From contig NZ_CP042171.1 of assembly GCF_005938645.2 (NCBI RefSeq), positions 2,480,001 through 2,544,000 on the forward strand: a stretch of 64,000 nucleotides of DNA, read 5' to 3'. Below are positions 35,152 through 44,600 of this stretch, piece by piece; positions within the stretch are counted from its first letter, which is position 1; every line of letters begins with the position of its first letter. Both the position numbers and the translations under genes were made by a program. The notes below the pieces were generated by a model that was given only the letters and a program-made list of their open reading frames with translations, did no database searches and was not told the DNA's origin. The DNA is from Pedobacter sp. KBS0701 (GTDB taxonomy: Bacteria > Bacteroidota > Bacteroidia > Sphingobacteriales > Sphingobacteriaceae).

Positions 35152-35161
35152 GCAAAATACC
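35152..35161 (+). promoter_or_regulatory. GCAAAATACC motif upstream of the secreted-protein operon
   Basis: It lies 72 bp before the 35234 gene. It shares AAAATACCTATT with the copy at 26216. AATACC is also mirrored by GGTATT 8 bases on, so a local palindrome is present. Confidence 0.4.
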
Positions 35162-35233
35162 TATTAATGGGTATTGCAAAAAACAACTATTAGGAATAAA
35201 TTTAACTAACCAGACAACATTTAAATTAATCTC

Positions 35234-36823
35234 ATGAAAAATACCATACTAACGGGTACACTGTGCCTAATGGTGGCAACAGCCGTTGCCCAGACGGTCG
35301 ATTATAAGGAAATCGACTTCCAGAACGATGCCAGCACCATTTCCACCATCAAGGTCAAAACCGGATCGCGTTACGGCATCAGGATCATCAACCTCAATAA
35401 AAAACTCTACATCATCGATAACACGGTTACCAATACCAGCTATCACGAAACCCCACCTGCGCTTTTCGAGGTTTTCTCCAAAGCGGAACTGCCCGGAAAA
35501 ACAGCGGACGGCGCAGCCCTTGCCAGCGGAAATACCAATCTGGTGACTACCGAAGAATTGGGCGATGCAAAGCTTTCCCCTGCCCTGCGGGAAAAGCTTA
35601 CAGCCCTTAATAACCTCTACAGCAATACGGCAAATACCATCTTTAGCAATGACGAGCTGTTGACCGGCTTCGGTGACGCTTACCGGGAGATCCGTTCCAT
35701 ACTGACCTATCAAAATAACCTCACTGCGTTACAAAATAACTGTGAGTTGAAGTTCGACCAGATCCGCACCGAAGTGGTCAATCTGACACGGGCCAGCTTC
35801 AGGTCTTCCACAATGGAACAGCGGGACAGGGCCAGCCTTGCCTCTGCAGATTATAATGCAATACGCCCTATCCTGATCCGGTATTTCGACCGCACCATTG
35901 AGGAAGAGGTAAGAAAACGCTACGAACAGATCAATATCGTTTTCGCCCCGAGCAAACGCGAACAGCTAAGCAAGGATGTAACCAAAATCAATGCCACCAT
36001 CAAAGAACTCATTGCCGCCATCGAAAAGGAAAAACCAAAAGACGCGGCCTCCCTCGACATCCTCAAAAAACTAAAAACTGAACGCGATGGCAGCGCCCTG
36101 CAAAACTTATTGCTGGATAAAATGGATCGTTATGCCAAGGTGGATATCGTTAAACTCAACAGCAACATGGAAACTTTCGCCACATCCGGACAAAAAGATG
36201 TACTGAATGTCTATGACTATTTCACCCCCGGAAACTGGACCTATGTAGTGGATGCCCAGCCCATCGAAAACGACCTGACCGTTATCGCGGTAAATATCAA
36301 ACCAAAGGACGCGGTCTCCTGTAGCATCACCGCAAAAAGCTATGCGATGAATATAAAGGCAAAGGGCGGTATCAAAATCGACTTTTCAACCGGGCTCTTC
36401 ACCAACTTCGGCGGCAACGACTTTAAGGACCAGACTTACCGTTACGAACCTGTTGAAGGCAGTACCACCCAGCAGCAGATCGTAAAAAATGAAAACAAAA
36501 ACAGCATATTTCCATCCGTAGGTGCATTAATGCATGTTTATGGACGTACTGGCAATGACGTAAAACTTGCAGGCACCTTCGGTTTAAGTACCAAGGACCT
36601 GGAAAAAATCAATTATCATCTGGGTGGCTCACTGATCCTCGGCACATCCAAACGCTTCATCCTCAGTGCCGGTGCCACACTGACAAAAGCCAGCCTCATC
36701 ACTGATGAATATCATGTCGGCCAGACGCTCGAAAAAGCAATAGCACCTGCCGCTATCCCTACTGCATCTTTCAACCGCTTCGGTTTCTTTGCCGCATTCA
36801 CCTATAACCTGACCGCCAAATGA
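35234..36823 (+). CDS. Secreted hypothetical protein, first gene of a protease operon
   Basis: 529 residues with a signal peptide (1-19, MKNTILTGTLCLMVATAVAQ). The N-terminal part is beta-rich (IKVKTGSRYGIRIINLNKKLYII). A long helical, coiled-coil-prone middle follows (about 190-290, EEEVRKRYEQINIVFAPSKREQLSKDVTKINATIKELIAAIEKEKPKD). The C-terminal beta-strands (IKIDFSTGLFTNFGG, SIFPSVGALMHVYGRTG, LGGSLILGTSKRFILSAGATLTKASL, FGFFAAFTYNLTAK) look like a small outer-membrane barrel. The end overlaps the next start by 4 bp. No family is recognised. Confidence 0.75.
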   Translation: MKNTILTGTLCLMVATAVAQTVDYKEIDFQNDASTISTIKVKTGSRYGIRIINLNKKLYIIDNTVTNTSYHETPPALFEVFSKAELPGKTADGAALASGNTNLVTTEELGDAKLSPALREKLTALNNLYSNTANTIFSNDELLTGFGDAYREIRSILTYQNNLTALQNNCELKFDQIRTEVVNLTRASFRSSTMEQRDRASLASADYNAIRPILIRYFDRTIEEEVRKRYEQINIVFAPSKREQLSKDVTKINATIKELIAAIEKEKPKDAASLDILKKLKTERDGSALQNLLLDKMDRYAKVDIVKLNSNMETFATSGQKDVLNVYDYFTPGNWTYVVDAQPIENDLTVIAVNIKPKDAVSCSITAKSYAMNIKAKGGIKIDFSTGLFTNFGGNDFKDQTYRYEPVEGSTTQQQIVKNENKNSIFPSVGALMHVYGRTGNDVKLAGTFGLSTKDLEKINYHLGGSLILGTSKRFILSAGATLTKASLITDEYHVGQTLEKAIAPAAIPTASFNRFGFFAAFTYNLTAK

Positions 36824-37962
36824 AAGCCCTCACGATCCTGGGAATGATCTTCCTCGCATGGGCGCCCATGAAACCCTTTGCCCAAAACCTGTTCAACACA
36901 GCCCTGGACACTCCAATGGTCTGTTCGTTCAACTGCAGTACCACTTTCATTGATCTGCAGAAAAACTGTCCGGCTCCCCTTCTGAGCCTGCCCAAACGGA
37001 TGATTGCCACCAGGGTTAACCCCTTCGTTGAGTTTGACGGCATTATTTCCAGATTAAAAGGCGAACAGGCGAACCCTTTTACTTTGAGCTACTCATTTTT
37101 AGCCTGCACTGCGACCTGTAACGCGGCCAGCACCCTGGACCGTTACTCCAACCAGATCATCTACTATAACCCGGACTTCCTGGACAAAATCAAGGGAAGC
37201 GATGAAAAAGTAAAATGGGCGGTGCGCTGCATCATTGCCCACGAGATCGGCCACCATATCCTCGGCCATACCCTTCCCGGAAACCCAAGCCCCAATAATG
37301 AGGACCGACGGAAAAGGGAAAAACGTGCAGATTTCTTTACAGGCTTTGTAATCAGCCGCTTCCCCGGGGCGACAATTGAAAATACCCTGGAAGGTATCCG
37401 CAGCCTGGATGCCTCAACCTACAGTCCGCGTAATGACCAGCAGGAAGCCAACAGTACCTATCCGACCCTGGCCAACCGCATGGATGCGGTAAGGGAAGGT
37501 TTTCTCGCATCTACATCATCCCCAATCAACCAAAATACCAACCGCTCGACCGGAACTGCCTTATCCCTTAAAATGTTCAGGGATATTGACAGCATTGCCC
37601 TTGCCCAGATGGAAACACTTGGCCGCTCACAGATATTCCGCACAATGGACAAACTCTTTACGTTGGGCATGTACAATGAGGCCAGACTGCTGGCCGAAGA
37701 CAAGCTCAAAAAACTAAACCTTATCGGCAGAGAACAGCTTTGGCAGTATAAGTCCATAGCCCAGGAACTTAGCAACGATAAAGCGGAGGCCATTAAAAGC
37801 CAGCGCAAGGCCGTCCAACTGGGCAAAGATGATCCGGCAACAATCCTGCGCCTTCAGCAGCTATTGAAGCAGGGTACAAGCATCCAGAAAATCGAGGCCG
37901 ATAAGCTGAAGGAAAAACTAGAGAGCGAAAAAATCAGGCAAAAAATGCTCTTAAGGCAATAA
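36820..37962 (+). CDS. Secreted M48-type zinc metallopeptidase
   Basis: 380 residues with a signal peptide (about 1-22, ending AFAQN or PFAQ). The zinc motif HEIGHHILGH (HExxH, about residue 140) is followed by a downstream Glu candidate in REKRADFFTGFVISR (about 168), where the family usually has the ExxxD glutamate and aspartate. C-terminal helices (about 245-380) resemble TPR-like pairs. Several N-terminal cysteines (CSFNCSTTF, CTATCN) could form disulfides. It is co-translated with the preceding barrel-like protein through an ATGA overlap, which suggests an envelope protease with its own membrane partner. Confidence 0.85.
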   Translation: MKALTILGMIFLAWAPMKPFAQNLFNTALDTPMVCSFNCSTTFIDLQKNCPAPLLSLPKRMIATRVNPFVEFDGIISRLKGEQANPFTLSYSFLACTATCNAASTLDRYSNQIIYYNPDFLDKIKGSDEKVKWAVRCIIAHEIGHHILGHTLPGNPSPNNEDRRKREKRADFFTGFVISRFPGATIENTLEGIRSLDASTYSPRNDQQEANSTYPTLANRMDAVREGFLASTSSPINQNTNRSTGTALSLKMFRDIDSIALAQMETLGRSQIFRTMDKLFTLGMYNEARLLAEDKLKKLNLIGREQLWQYKSIAQELSNDKAEAIKSQRKAVQLGKDDPATILRLQQLLKQGTSIQKIEADKLKEKLESEKIRQKMLLRQ

Positions 37963-38034
37963 AAAAGGCAGGCAAAAAAAATAAAGCTGATCTGGTCGCG
38001 TGCGACGGCAACATACAGCAATTAAAATAACAAA

Positions 38035-38058
38035 GGCCTGCAAAAATCATTGCAGGCC
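38035..38058 (+). terminator. Strong hairpin after the metallopeptidase gene
   Basis: GGCCTGCAA (38035-38043) and TTGCAGGCC (38050-38058) form a perfect 9-bp stem with a 6-base loop. There is no T-run after it on the plus strand, so it may need a factor or stabilise the transcript end. Confidence 0.5.
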
Positions 38059-38145
38059 CTAAATACTACAACGTTTTAAAATCTTCCAAAATTTACAGGT
38101 GATATAGATACCGCAATTGCATCGGGGTAGAGTTATTTGCGTAAA

Positions 38146-38583
38146 ATGAGTAAGGTATTATTTAACGACCTAATGAGCAATTATGATCGATTAAAAAAAA
38201 ATACAGAAATACTTAGGATCACGAATGTCCTGGACCTGCCTGATAAGTATCTGGATTTTCATCTGATGCAATTCATTGATTACACAGATGACGAGGTACA
38301 GTGGGCAAACAAAAAATTCGGAGTTGATTTTTCTATCATTAAACATTACGAGGATATAGAAATCAGTTCACATTTTTCAGTAAATGAAAAACAAATCTCT
38401 TTTCATTTGTCTATGCCTTTTTATGACGAGGTAAAAAATATTGTTGACACTCCAATCTTATTTGTTATAGCTACTGCAGGACTATTTTTCTTTTCCAATA
38501 GTGATATAGACAATTATTCGAACAAACGATACCCCCAAAAGTTTTCCAAATGCAGGAGCTTAGAGATACAAGAGATTTTTTAA
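38146..38583 (+). CDS. Hypothetical protein
   Basis: 145 residues from MSKVLFNDLMSNYDRLKK; an ATG at 38137 would add three residues. It is a soluble, acidic alpha/beta protein with TDDEVQWANKKFGVDFSIIKHYEDIEISSHFSVNEKQISFHLSMPFYDEV. One hydrophobic run lies near 108-122 (ILFVIATAGLFFF). I recognise no family. It is a single-gene unit between the protease operon and alkB. Confidence 0.55.
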   Translation: MSKVLFNDLMSNYDRLKKNTEILRITNVLDLPDKYLDFHLMQFIDYTDDEVQWANKKFGVDFSIIKHYEDIEISSHFSVNEKQISFHLSMPFYDEVKNIVDTPILFVIATAGLFFFSNSDIDNYSNKRYPQKFSKCRSLEIQEIF

Positions 38584-38674
38584 GCTCTAAATCGAGTTCA
38601 TAGCTGACTATTACGCGGATATTACACAGAATGAAACAAAAAAATTAAAGCTCTTGCAAATACCATACTGAATT

Positions 38675-39289
38675 TTAAGTCCCAATGATTTTTCTAAATG
38701 TCAGATTGACCCTTGGCCCCATCGGTCTTGTTGATTTTGCAATCCTATGGTCCCATTTGGTCTGCAGGTCTCCTTTCATCAGGAGCAGCGAACCATGTTC
38801 AAGCCTGACGGTATATTTTTCAGCGTGATCAGTTTTCCGGCGGATATCAAAGCCCCTTACCTGTCCAAAAGACACAGATGCGATAACGGGGTGTGAACCC
38901 ATCACCGTTTCGTTGTCACTATGCCAGGCAACCGAATCCTGTCCATCCCGGTAATAATTAAGCAGCACACTATTAAAGCTGATCCCTGCTGTTGCTTCTA
39001 CCGAAGCTTTCAGTTTCAAAAGTTCAGCTGTCCATGGCAAAGGTGTGGATTTCCCTAGGGCATTATAATCCGTTCCCTCAGGATCCCCGTACCATGCAGA
39101 AAGCCTCGGGGTAATGATTTCTTTATCATAAATCTTCACTATCTTCTGCGTCCAGGGCGTGGTTGAAATAAAAGATGAAAGCAGAACATCTGCCTCTTCA
39201 ACATCAATAAATCCCGGCACATACTCCAGCACCTCTTTTGGCAGCCCTGGTGTCTGGCCTGATTCCTTAAAAAAACTCAGCTGTTCCAT
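38675..39289 (-). CDS. alkB: Alpha-ketoglutarate-dependent DNA dioxygenase AlkB
   Basis: 204 residues from MEQLSFFKESG; an upstream ATG at 39352 runs through the promoter and is rejected. Fe(II) ligands are present as H-S-D (WHSDNETVMG, about 133-135) and H in KWDHRIA (about 188). 2-oxoglutarate-binding arginines are in RPMGPRVNLTFR. It directly reverses 1-methyladenine and 3-methylcytosine. It is divergent from imuA-imuB-dnaE2, with the palindromic operator between the two units, so joint damage control is likely. Confidence 0.94.
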   Translation of the reverse strand: MEQLSFFKESGQTPGLPKEVLEYVPGFIDVEEADVLLSSFISTTPWTQKIVKIYDKEIITPRLSAWYGDPEGTDYNALGKSTPLPWTAELLKLKASVEATAGISFNSVLLNYYRDGQDSVAWHSDNETVMGSHPVIASVSFGQVRGFDIRRKTDHAEKYTVRLEHGSLLLMKGDLQTKWDHRIAKSTRPMGPRVNLTFRKIIGT

Positions 39290-39321
39290 ATCCAACACAA
39301 ATGTGCAAAATAATTTTAAAA

Positions 39322-39347
39322 TACTAATATTTTTAGCATTACATTTG
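39322..39347 (+). promoter_or_regulatory. imuA/alkB divergent control region with operator
   Basis: TACTAA (39322-39327) N5 TTAGCA (39333-39338) has one mismatch from the palindrome found before umuD and at 18228. TACATTTG (39340-39347), a perfect TAnnTTTG, follows one base later. The site lies between alkB (minus) and imuA (plus). Confidence 0.65.
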
Positions 39348-39363
39348 TCCATGTAAAAACAAA

Positions 39364-39370
39364 AAGGAGG
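39364..39370 (+). promoter_or_regulatory. Strong Shine-Dalgarno of imuA
   Basis: AAGGAGG is placed 6 bases before the ATG at 39377. Strong SD sequences are unusual in Bacteroidota. This one decides the imuA start against the TTG at 39371. Confidence 0.7.
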
Positions 39371-39376
39371 TTGATC

Positions 39377-40114
39377 ATGGAACAGGCAGCAAAAAAACAG
39401 GTCATTCAGGGATTAAGGGAGCAGATCCTTTCCATGCAGGGTTATAAGACCATATCCAGAAGTCCACAGCATATCTCCTGTCTTGAACTTTTGGCCGCTG
39501 CTTTTCCAGGTCACAGCTTTCCCCTGCAAGGCATCCATGAATTCATATCCGTAAGCAGGGAAGAAACAGCTGCCAGCAGTGGCTTTATCAGCGGGATACT
39601 GTCCGCACTGATGAAGGACGGCAGACCCTGCATCTGGATCAGTGCCTCCAGAAAATTCTTCCCGCCGGCAGCCAAAAGATTTTCACTACCAGCCTCCTCC
39701 ATCATCTTCATCGACCTGCAAAATGAAAAAGAACTCTTATGGGTAACCGAAGAAGCCCTTAAATGCGAAGGGCTCGCTGCCGTGGTCTCCGAAATCCCGG
39801 ACTTGAATTTTGCCACGTCCAGAAGGTTTCAGCTGGTCATCGAAAAAAGCAAAGTCACTGCCCTGTTCCTAAGAGAAAACCCGAGGATATGCTCCAACAC
39901 CACCTGTTTAGCCCGATGGAAGATCAGTCCATTGCCCAGCATACTGCCTGAAGGCATGCCCGGTGTTGGCCAGCCCAGCTGGAAAGCAGAACTGTTAAAA
40001 GTGCGTAACGGCGAGGGCGGCACCTTTGAGGTACGCTGGTCCGGCAGCGCGTTCGAACGCTTGAAAAAAGAAAACACTAGGATTTTACCTATCCAAGAAC
40101 TGCAGGCAGGATAA
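39377..40114 (+). CDS. imuA: ImuA-like RecA-fold mutasome protein
   Basis: 245 residues. It has the RecA-like core typical of the SulA/ImuA group: LELLAAAFPGHSFPLQGIHEFIS, then GFISGILSALMKDGRPCIWISASRKFFPPA, SIIFIDLQNEKELLWVTEEALKC and LRENPRICSNTTCLARWKISPLPS. No good Walker A is present, as usual in this family. It is the first gene of imuA-imuB-dnaE2, whose products form the inducible mutasome. The next gene starts 2 bp after its stop. Confidence 0.88.
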   Translation: MEQAAKKQVIQGLREQILSMQGYKTISRSPQHISCLELLAAAFPGHSFPLQGIHEFISVSREETAASSGFISGILSALMKDGRPCIWISASRKFFPPAAKRFSLPASSIIFIDLQNEKELLWVTEEALKCEGLAAVVSEIPDLNFATSRRFQLVIEKSKVTALFLRENPRICSNTTCLARWKISPLPSILPEGMPGVGQPSWKAELLKVRNGEGGTFEVRWSGSAFERLKKENTRILPIQELQAG

Positions 40115-40116
40115 AG

Positions 40117-41613
40117 ATGGCAAAACGATACTTGAGTATATGGTTTCCGTTTCTGCTAACGGACTGGATGGCTATCCGCCGCCCGGAATGGAAAGAACGG
40201 GCAATGGCATGCGCAGGTGCCAGCCATGGGCGTATTATGGTCATCGCTACCAATCAACTGGCTAACGTCCAGGGCATCCATAACGGCATGCCACTTGCCG
40301 ATTCGCGGGCGATTGTCCACGAGCTCGAAGTCTTTGATGAAAAACCGGGAAGAAAAGAAAAACTGCTGGAAGGCCTGGCCAGATGGGCCATCCGTTATAC
40401 ACCACTCTCTTCTACCGATCCGGACGGCATCCTGCTTGACATCACAGGCTGCTGCCACTTATGGGGCGGAGAAGAAGCCTACCTTAAGCACATCACCAGC
40501 AGACTCCAGTCATCAGGTTATTGCGTAAAAGCTGCAATCGCAGACACTGTTGGTACGGCATGGGCACTCTCCCGGTATGGAAAGGGAGCTGAAATCGTAG
40601 CACCGCATGAGCAGCATTTTGCTTTACTTCCCCTTCCGCCTGCTGCCCTGCGAATCCCCGGTGAAACCACCGAAAAACTGCACAAACTGGGCTTAAACAG
40701 GATCGAGCGCTTTATAAAGATGCCCCGCAGTACCTTAAGGAGAAGGTTTGGAGAAAACCTGCTCATCAAAATAGCGCAGGCCATAGGTGAGGAACCCGAA
40801 GCCTTCTCCCCAATTGCCATCATTCAGGAATTTGAAGAAAGACTGGCCTGCCTGGAGCCCATCCGCACAGCCAGGGCCATTGAAATCGCCATCGAGAAAC
40901 TGCTCGATACACTTTGTTTAAGGCTCCAGGCAGAAGGCCTGGGCCTGAGAAAAGCAGCACTGAAAGGTTACCGTATAGATGGAAAAACAATATCAACTGC
41001 TATCGGCACCAACCGCCCGAGCGATGACCCAAAACACCTGATGAAACTCTTTGCCCTCCACATTTCCGGAATTGCACCCGGCATGGGCATCGAGCTTTTC
41101 ACCCTAAGCGCCGAAAAGACCGAAAAAATGGAGCGCCCACAGGAAAAAATCTGGGCCGGCCAGGCTGGCCTGGACAGCCAGCCACTGGCAGAATTACTGG
41201 ACCGCGTGGCTGGAAAAGTGGGTAAAAACGCCATCCACCGTTATCTACCCCAGGCAGACTACTGGCCGGAAAGGGCAGTTAAACAGGCTAAAGACCTCAG
41301 CGAGGACAGCGGAATCAGTTTCCATAACCCCTTGAACCGTCCCATACAACTGCTTCCCAGACCGGAACGGATCGAAGTTACCGCACCTATCCCCGATTAT
41401 CCGCCCATGCTCTTTATCTACCAGGGCCGGCGCCACAGCATCAAAAAAGCAGACGGGCCGGAAAGACTTGAACGTGCCTGGTGGCTGGAAGAAGGGGAAC
41501 ACCGCGATTATTATACCGTGGAAGACGAAAAAGGGAACCGCTACTGGCTCTTCCGCTCAGGCCACTATGCCGCAGAAAACTCGGCCTGGTTCATCCATGG
41601 CTTTTTTGCCTAA
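40117..41613 (+). CDS. imuB: ImuB, catalytically silent Y-family polymerase homolog
   Basis: 498 residues. The Y-family layout is recognisable (YLSIWFPFLLTDWMAIRRPEWK, DGILLDITGCCHLWGGEEAYL, AAIADTVGTAWALSRYG, then helix-hairpin-helix around KLGLNRIERFIKMPRSTLRRRFGENL). The N-terminal catalytic Asp of active enzymes is absent, as in characterised ImuB. ImuB is the hub that binds the sliding clamp, ImuA and DnaE2. It is followed by dnaE2 after 18 bp. Confidence 0.92.
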   Translation: MAKRYLSIWFPFLLTDWMAIRRPEWKERAMACAGASHGRIMVIATNQLANVQGIHNGMPLADSRAIVHELEVFDEKPGRKEKLLEGLARWAIRYTPLSSTDPDGILLDITGCCHLWGGEEAYLKHITSRLQSSGYCVKAAIADTVGTAWALSRYGKGAEIVAPHEQHFALLPLPPAALRIPGETTEKLHKLGLNRIERFIKMPRSTLRRRFGENLLIKIAQAIGEEPEAFSPIAIIQEFEERLACLEPIRTARAIEIAIEKLLDTLCLRLQAEGLGLRKAALKGYRIDGKTISTAIGTNRPSDDPKHLMKLFALHISGIAPGMGIELFTLSAEKTEKMERPQEKIWAGQAGLDSQPLAELLDRVAGKVGKNAIHRYLPQADYWPERAVKQAKDLSEDSGISFHNPLNRPIQLLPRPERIEVTAPIPDYPPMLFIYQGRRHSIKKADGPERLERAWWLEEGEHRDYYTVEDEKGNRYWLFRSGHYAAENSAWFIHGFFA

Positions 41614-41631
41614 ACCCTAAAAAGAAAAACG

Positions 41632-44600
41632 ATGGAATACACTGAACTCCAGGTCACCAGTAACTTCAGTTTCTTGCGCGGCGCCTCTCACCCCGAAGAG
41701 CTGGTGGAAGAGGCTGCCCGCATGGGTTATAAAAAAATGGCCATTACCGATCACAATACCCTTGCCGGGATCGTGCGTGCACACGCCACCGCCAGAAAAC
41801 TTGATCTCCAGATCATACCTGCCTGCAGGTTGAACCTCACGGACGGTGCATCCCTGCTTGCCTACCCCACGGACACTGAAAGTTATGGCAGACTGTCTGC
41901 CCTGCTCAGCCTTGGCAACCTCCGCACCGAAAAAGGAAGCTGCGAACTTTATAAAAAAGATATATTTGAACATTCAAAAGGTATTATTTTCATCGCCATC
42001 CCCCCAGATAGCCTGTCCGAAGGCTTTGATTTCCAAACGAACTTTTATGCGGACCTTCAAAGCTATGAAGATGGACTCGGGGAAAACCTGTACCTGGCCA
42101 TAAACAGAAGCTATCAGGGAGAAGACCAGAAAAGGATGTTCCGCCTTTCAGAACTCTCCAAAAAAACCGGTATTCCACTGGTCGCAACCAATGATGTCTA
42201 TTACCACAGCCCCGAAAGACGTGAACTGCAGGATGTGCTGACCTGTGTAAGGGAAAAATGTACCATCCATAATGCAGGCTACCTGCTTTTCCAGAACGCC
42301 GAGCGGCACTTAAAACCCGAAGAGGAAATGAAAAGACTTTTCCGCCAATATCCCGATGCCCTGGAGAATGCGGTAAAAATCTCACAAGCCTGTACCTTCA
42401 GTTTGGATAGCCTGAAATACATCTACCCGGAAGAAATTACCTCGGAAGGAAGAACGCCGCAAGAGGAACTCGAATACCTGACGATGAAAGGCGCCCACGA
42501 AATTTTCGGTGAGCACCTGCCCAAAAAAGTAACCGATAACATCAGCCATGAGATGAAATTCGTGGAGGAAATGAACTATGCCTCCTATTTTCTCACCGTT
42601 TACGATATCGTCCGTTTTGCAAGGAGCCAGCATATCCTTTGCCAGGGCCGCGGCTCTGCTGCCAATTCCACGATCTGCTATTGTTTGGGCATCACCTCCG
42701 TTGACCCCACTAAATTTGACCTGCTCTTTGAACGTTTTATCTCTTCAGCCCGCAACGAACCGCCTGATATCGACGTAGACTTTGAACATGAACGCAGGGA
42801 AGAAGTGATCCAGTACATCTATACGAAATACGGGCGCGACCGCGCTGCCATTGTGGCCACCGTCACCCAGCAGCGGCAGAAAGGTGCCATACGGGATGTC
42901 GGTAAAGTGATGGGGCTATCGGTAGATACCATCAACCGTCTCTCTTCCTCCATCTGGGAGTTTACCGATGAATGGTTCGAAGGTGGAAAACTTACCGAAC
43001 AGGGCCTTAATCCCAATGACCCGCTCCTTCGAAAGGTCCTCAGCCTTACCGCACAGATGATGGGCTTTCCAAGGCAGCTCGGCCAGCATACCGGAGGTTT
43101 TGTGATCACACGCGGCAAACTGACCGACCTCTGCCCCATCCTGAATGCCCGAATGGAAGACCGGACCAATATCGAATGGAACAAAGATGATATCGACACG
43201 TTAGGTTTCCTCAAGATCGATGTACTTGCCCTGGGTATGCTCACCTGCATCCGTAAAGGATTCGATCTGGCTAAAATGCATTATAACCTTGATCTGACCA
43301 TGGCCAAAATCAACGAAAAAGAAGACCCAAAGGTTTATGAAATGATTAGTCATGCAGACACCCTGGGTGTATTCCAGATCGAAAGCCGTGCCCAGATGTC
43401 CATGCTGCCGCGCCTGAGGCCCAAATGTTTTTATGACCTGGTGATCGAAGTGGCCATTGTCCGTCCCGGGCCCATCCAGGGCGACATGGTCCATCCTTAC
43501 TTAAGGCGGCGTAATGAAGAAGAAAAAGTGGATTATCCTTCAGAAGAGTTAAAAGATATCCTGCACCGAACATTAGGGGTCCCCCTCTTTCAGGAACAGG
43601 CCATGAAGATCGCCATTGTTGCCGCAGGCTTTACCCCGGCCGAGGCAGATGAGCTCCGCAGGAGCATGGCCACCTTTAAGGCCAAGGGCATGGTGACCAA
43701 GTTTGAAGAAAAACTGATCAGCGGCATGACCGGCAAAGGTTATACCGAAGACTTTGCCAAACGCGTATTCAAACAGCTCGAAGGATTTGGCAGTTACGGT
43801 TTCCCGGAAAGCCACGCAGCCAGTTTTGCCCTGTTGGTCTATGTTTCCTGCTGGCTCAAATGTTATTATCCCGATGTCTTTGCCGCTGCGCTGCTCAACA
43901 GTATGCCCATGGGTTTTTACCAGCCAGCACAGATCGTTATCGACGCCAAAAAACATGGTGTGGAAATCAGGCCTATTGATATCAATTACTCCAACTGGGA
44001 TAACCGGCTGGAAGAAAGGTCCGGGAAATATCATGCACTCCGTTTAGGTTTCAGGCAGATCAAGGGCATCAATGCACAAGATATCGAATACCTGACCAAT
44101 GGCAGAAAAAAAGCATACAGTCATATCCACGAACTGATGGATGCCGGGCTCAGCCTGTCTGCACTCGAACGGCTTGCCGATGCCGATGCTTTCCGTTCCA
44201 TAGGAATGGACCGAAGACAGGCCCTTTGGGAAGTATCCGCCATGGCCGACCGACCAGTGGCCCTTTTTGAAAACCAGCCTTCAGAAAGCAGCCTGGAAAT
44301 GCAGGCCACCCTGCCCCTGATGAGCAAAGGCGAGCATGTGATCCAGGACTATGCCTCAACATCCCTATCACTAAAAGCACATCCGGTCAGCTTTGTGCGT
44401 GAACAGTTAAGCCTCCTCCGCGTTTTGCCAACCCAGGACCTTGCCCAGGGAAAAGATGGACAAACCGTCAAAGTAGCAGGTCTCGTCCTGGTCCGCCAGC
44501 GACCGGGTACAGCCAAAGGCGTATGTTTTATCACCATTGAGGATGAAACTGGATTTACCAACCTGGTCGTATTTGAAAACCTGTTCGAAAAATTCCGAAA

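Noticed and set aside
43573..44034. 153-codon minus-strand frame inside dnaE2
   Set aside because: A shadow of the dnaE2 reading frame in GC-richer DNA; the dnaE2 domains account for the whole stretch.
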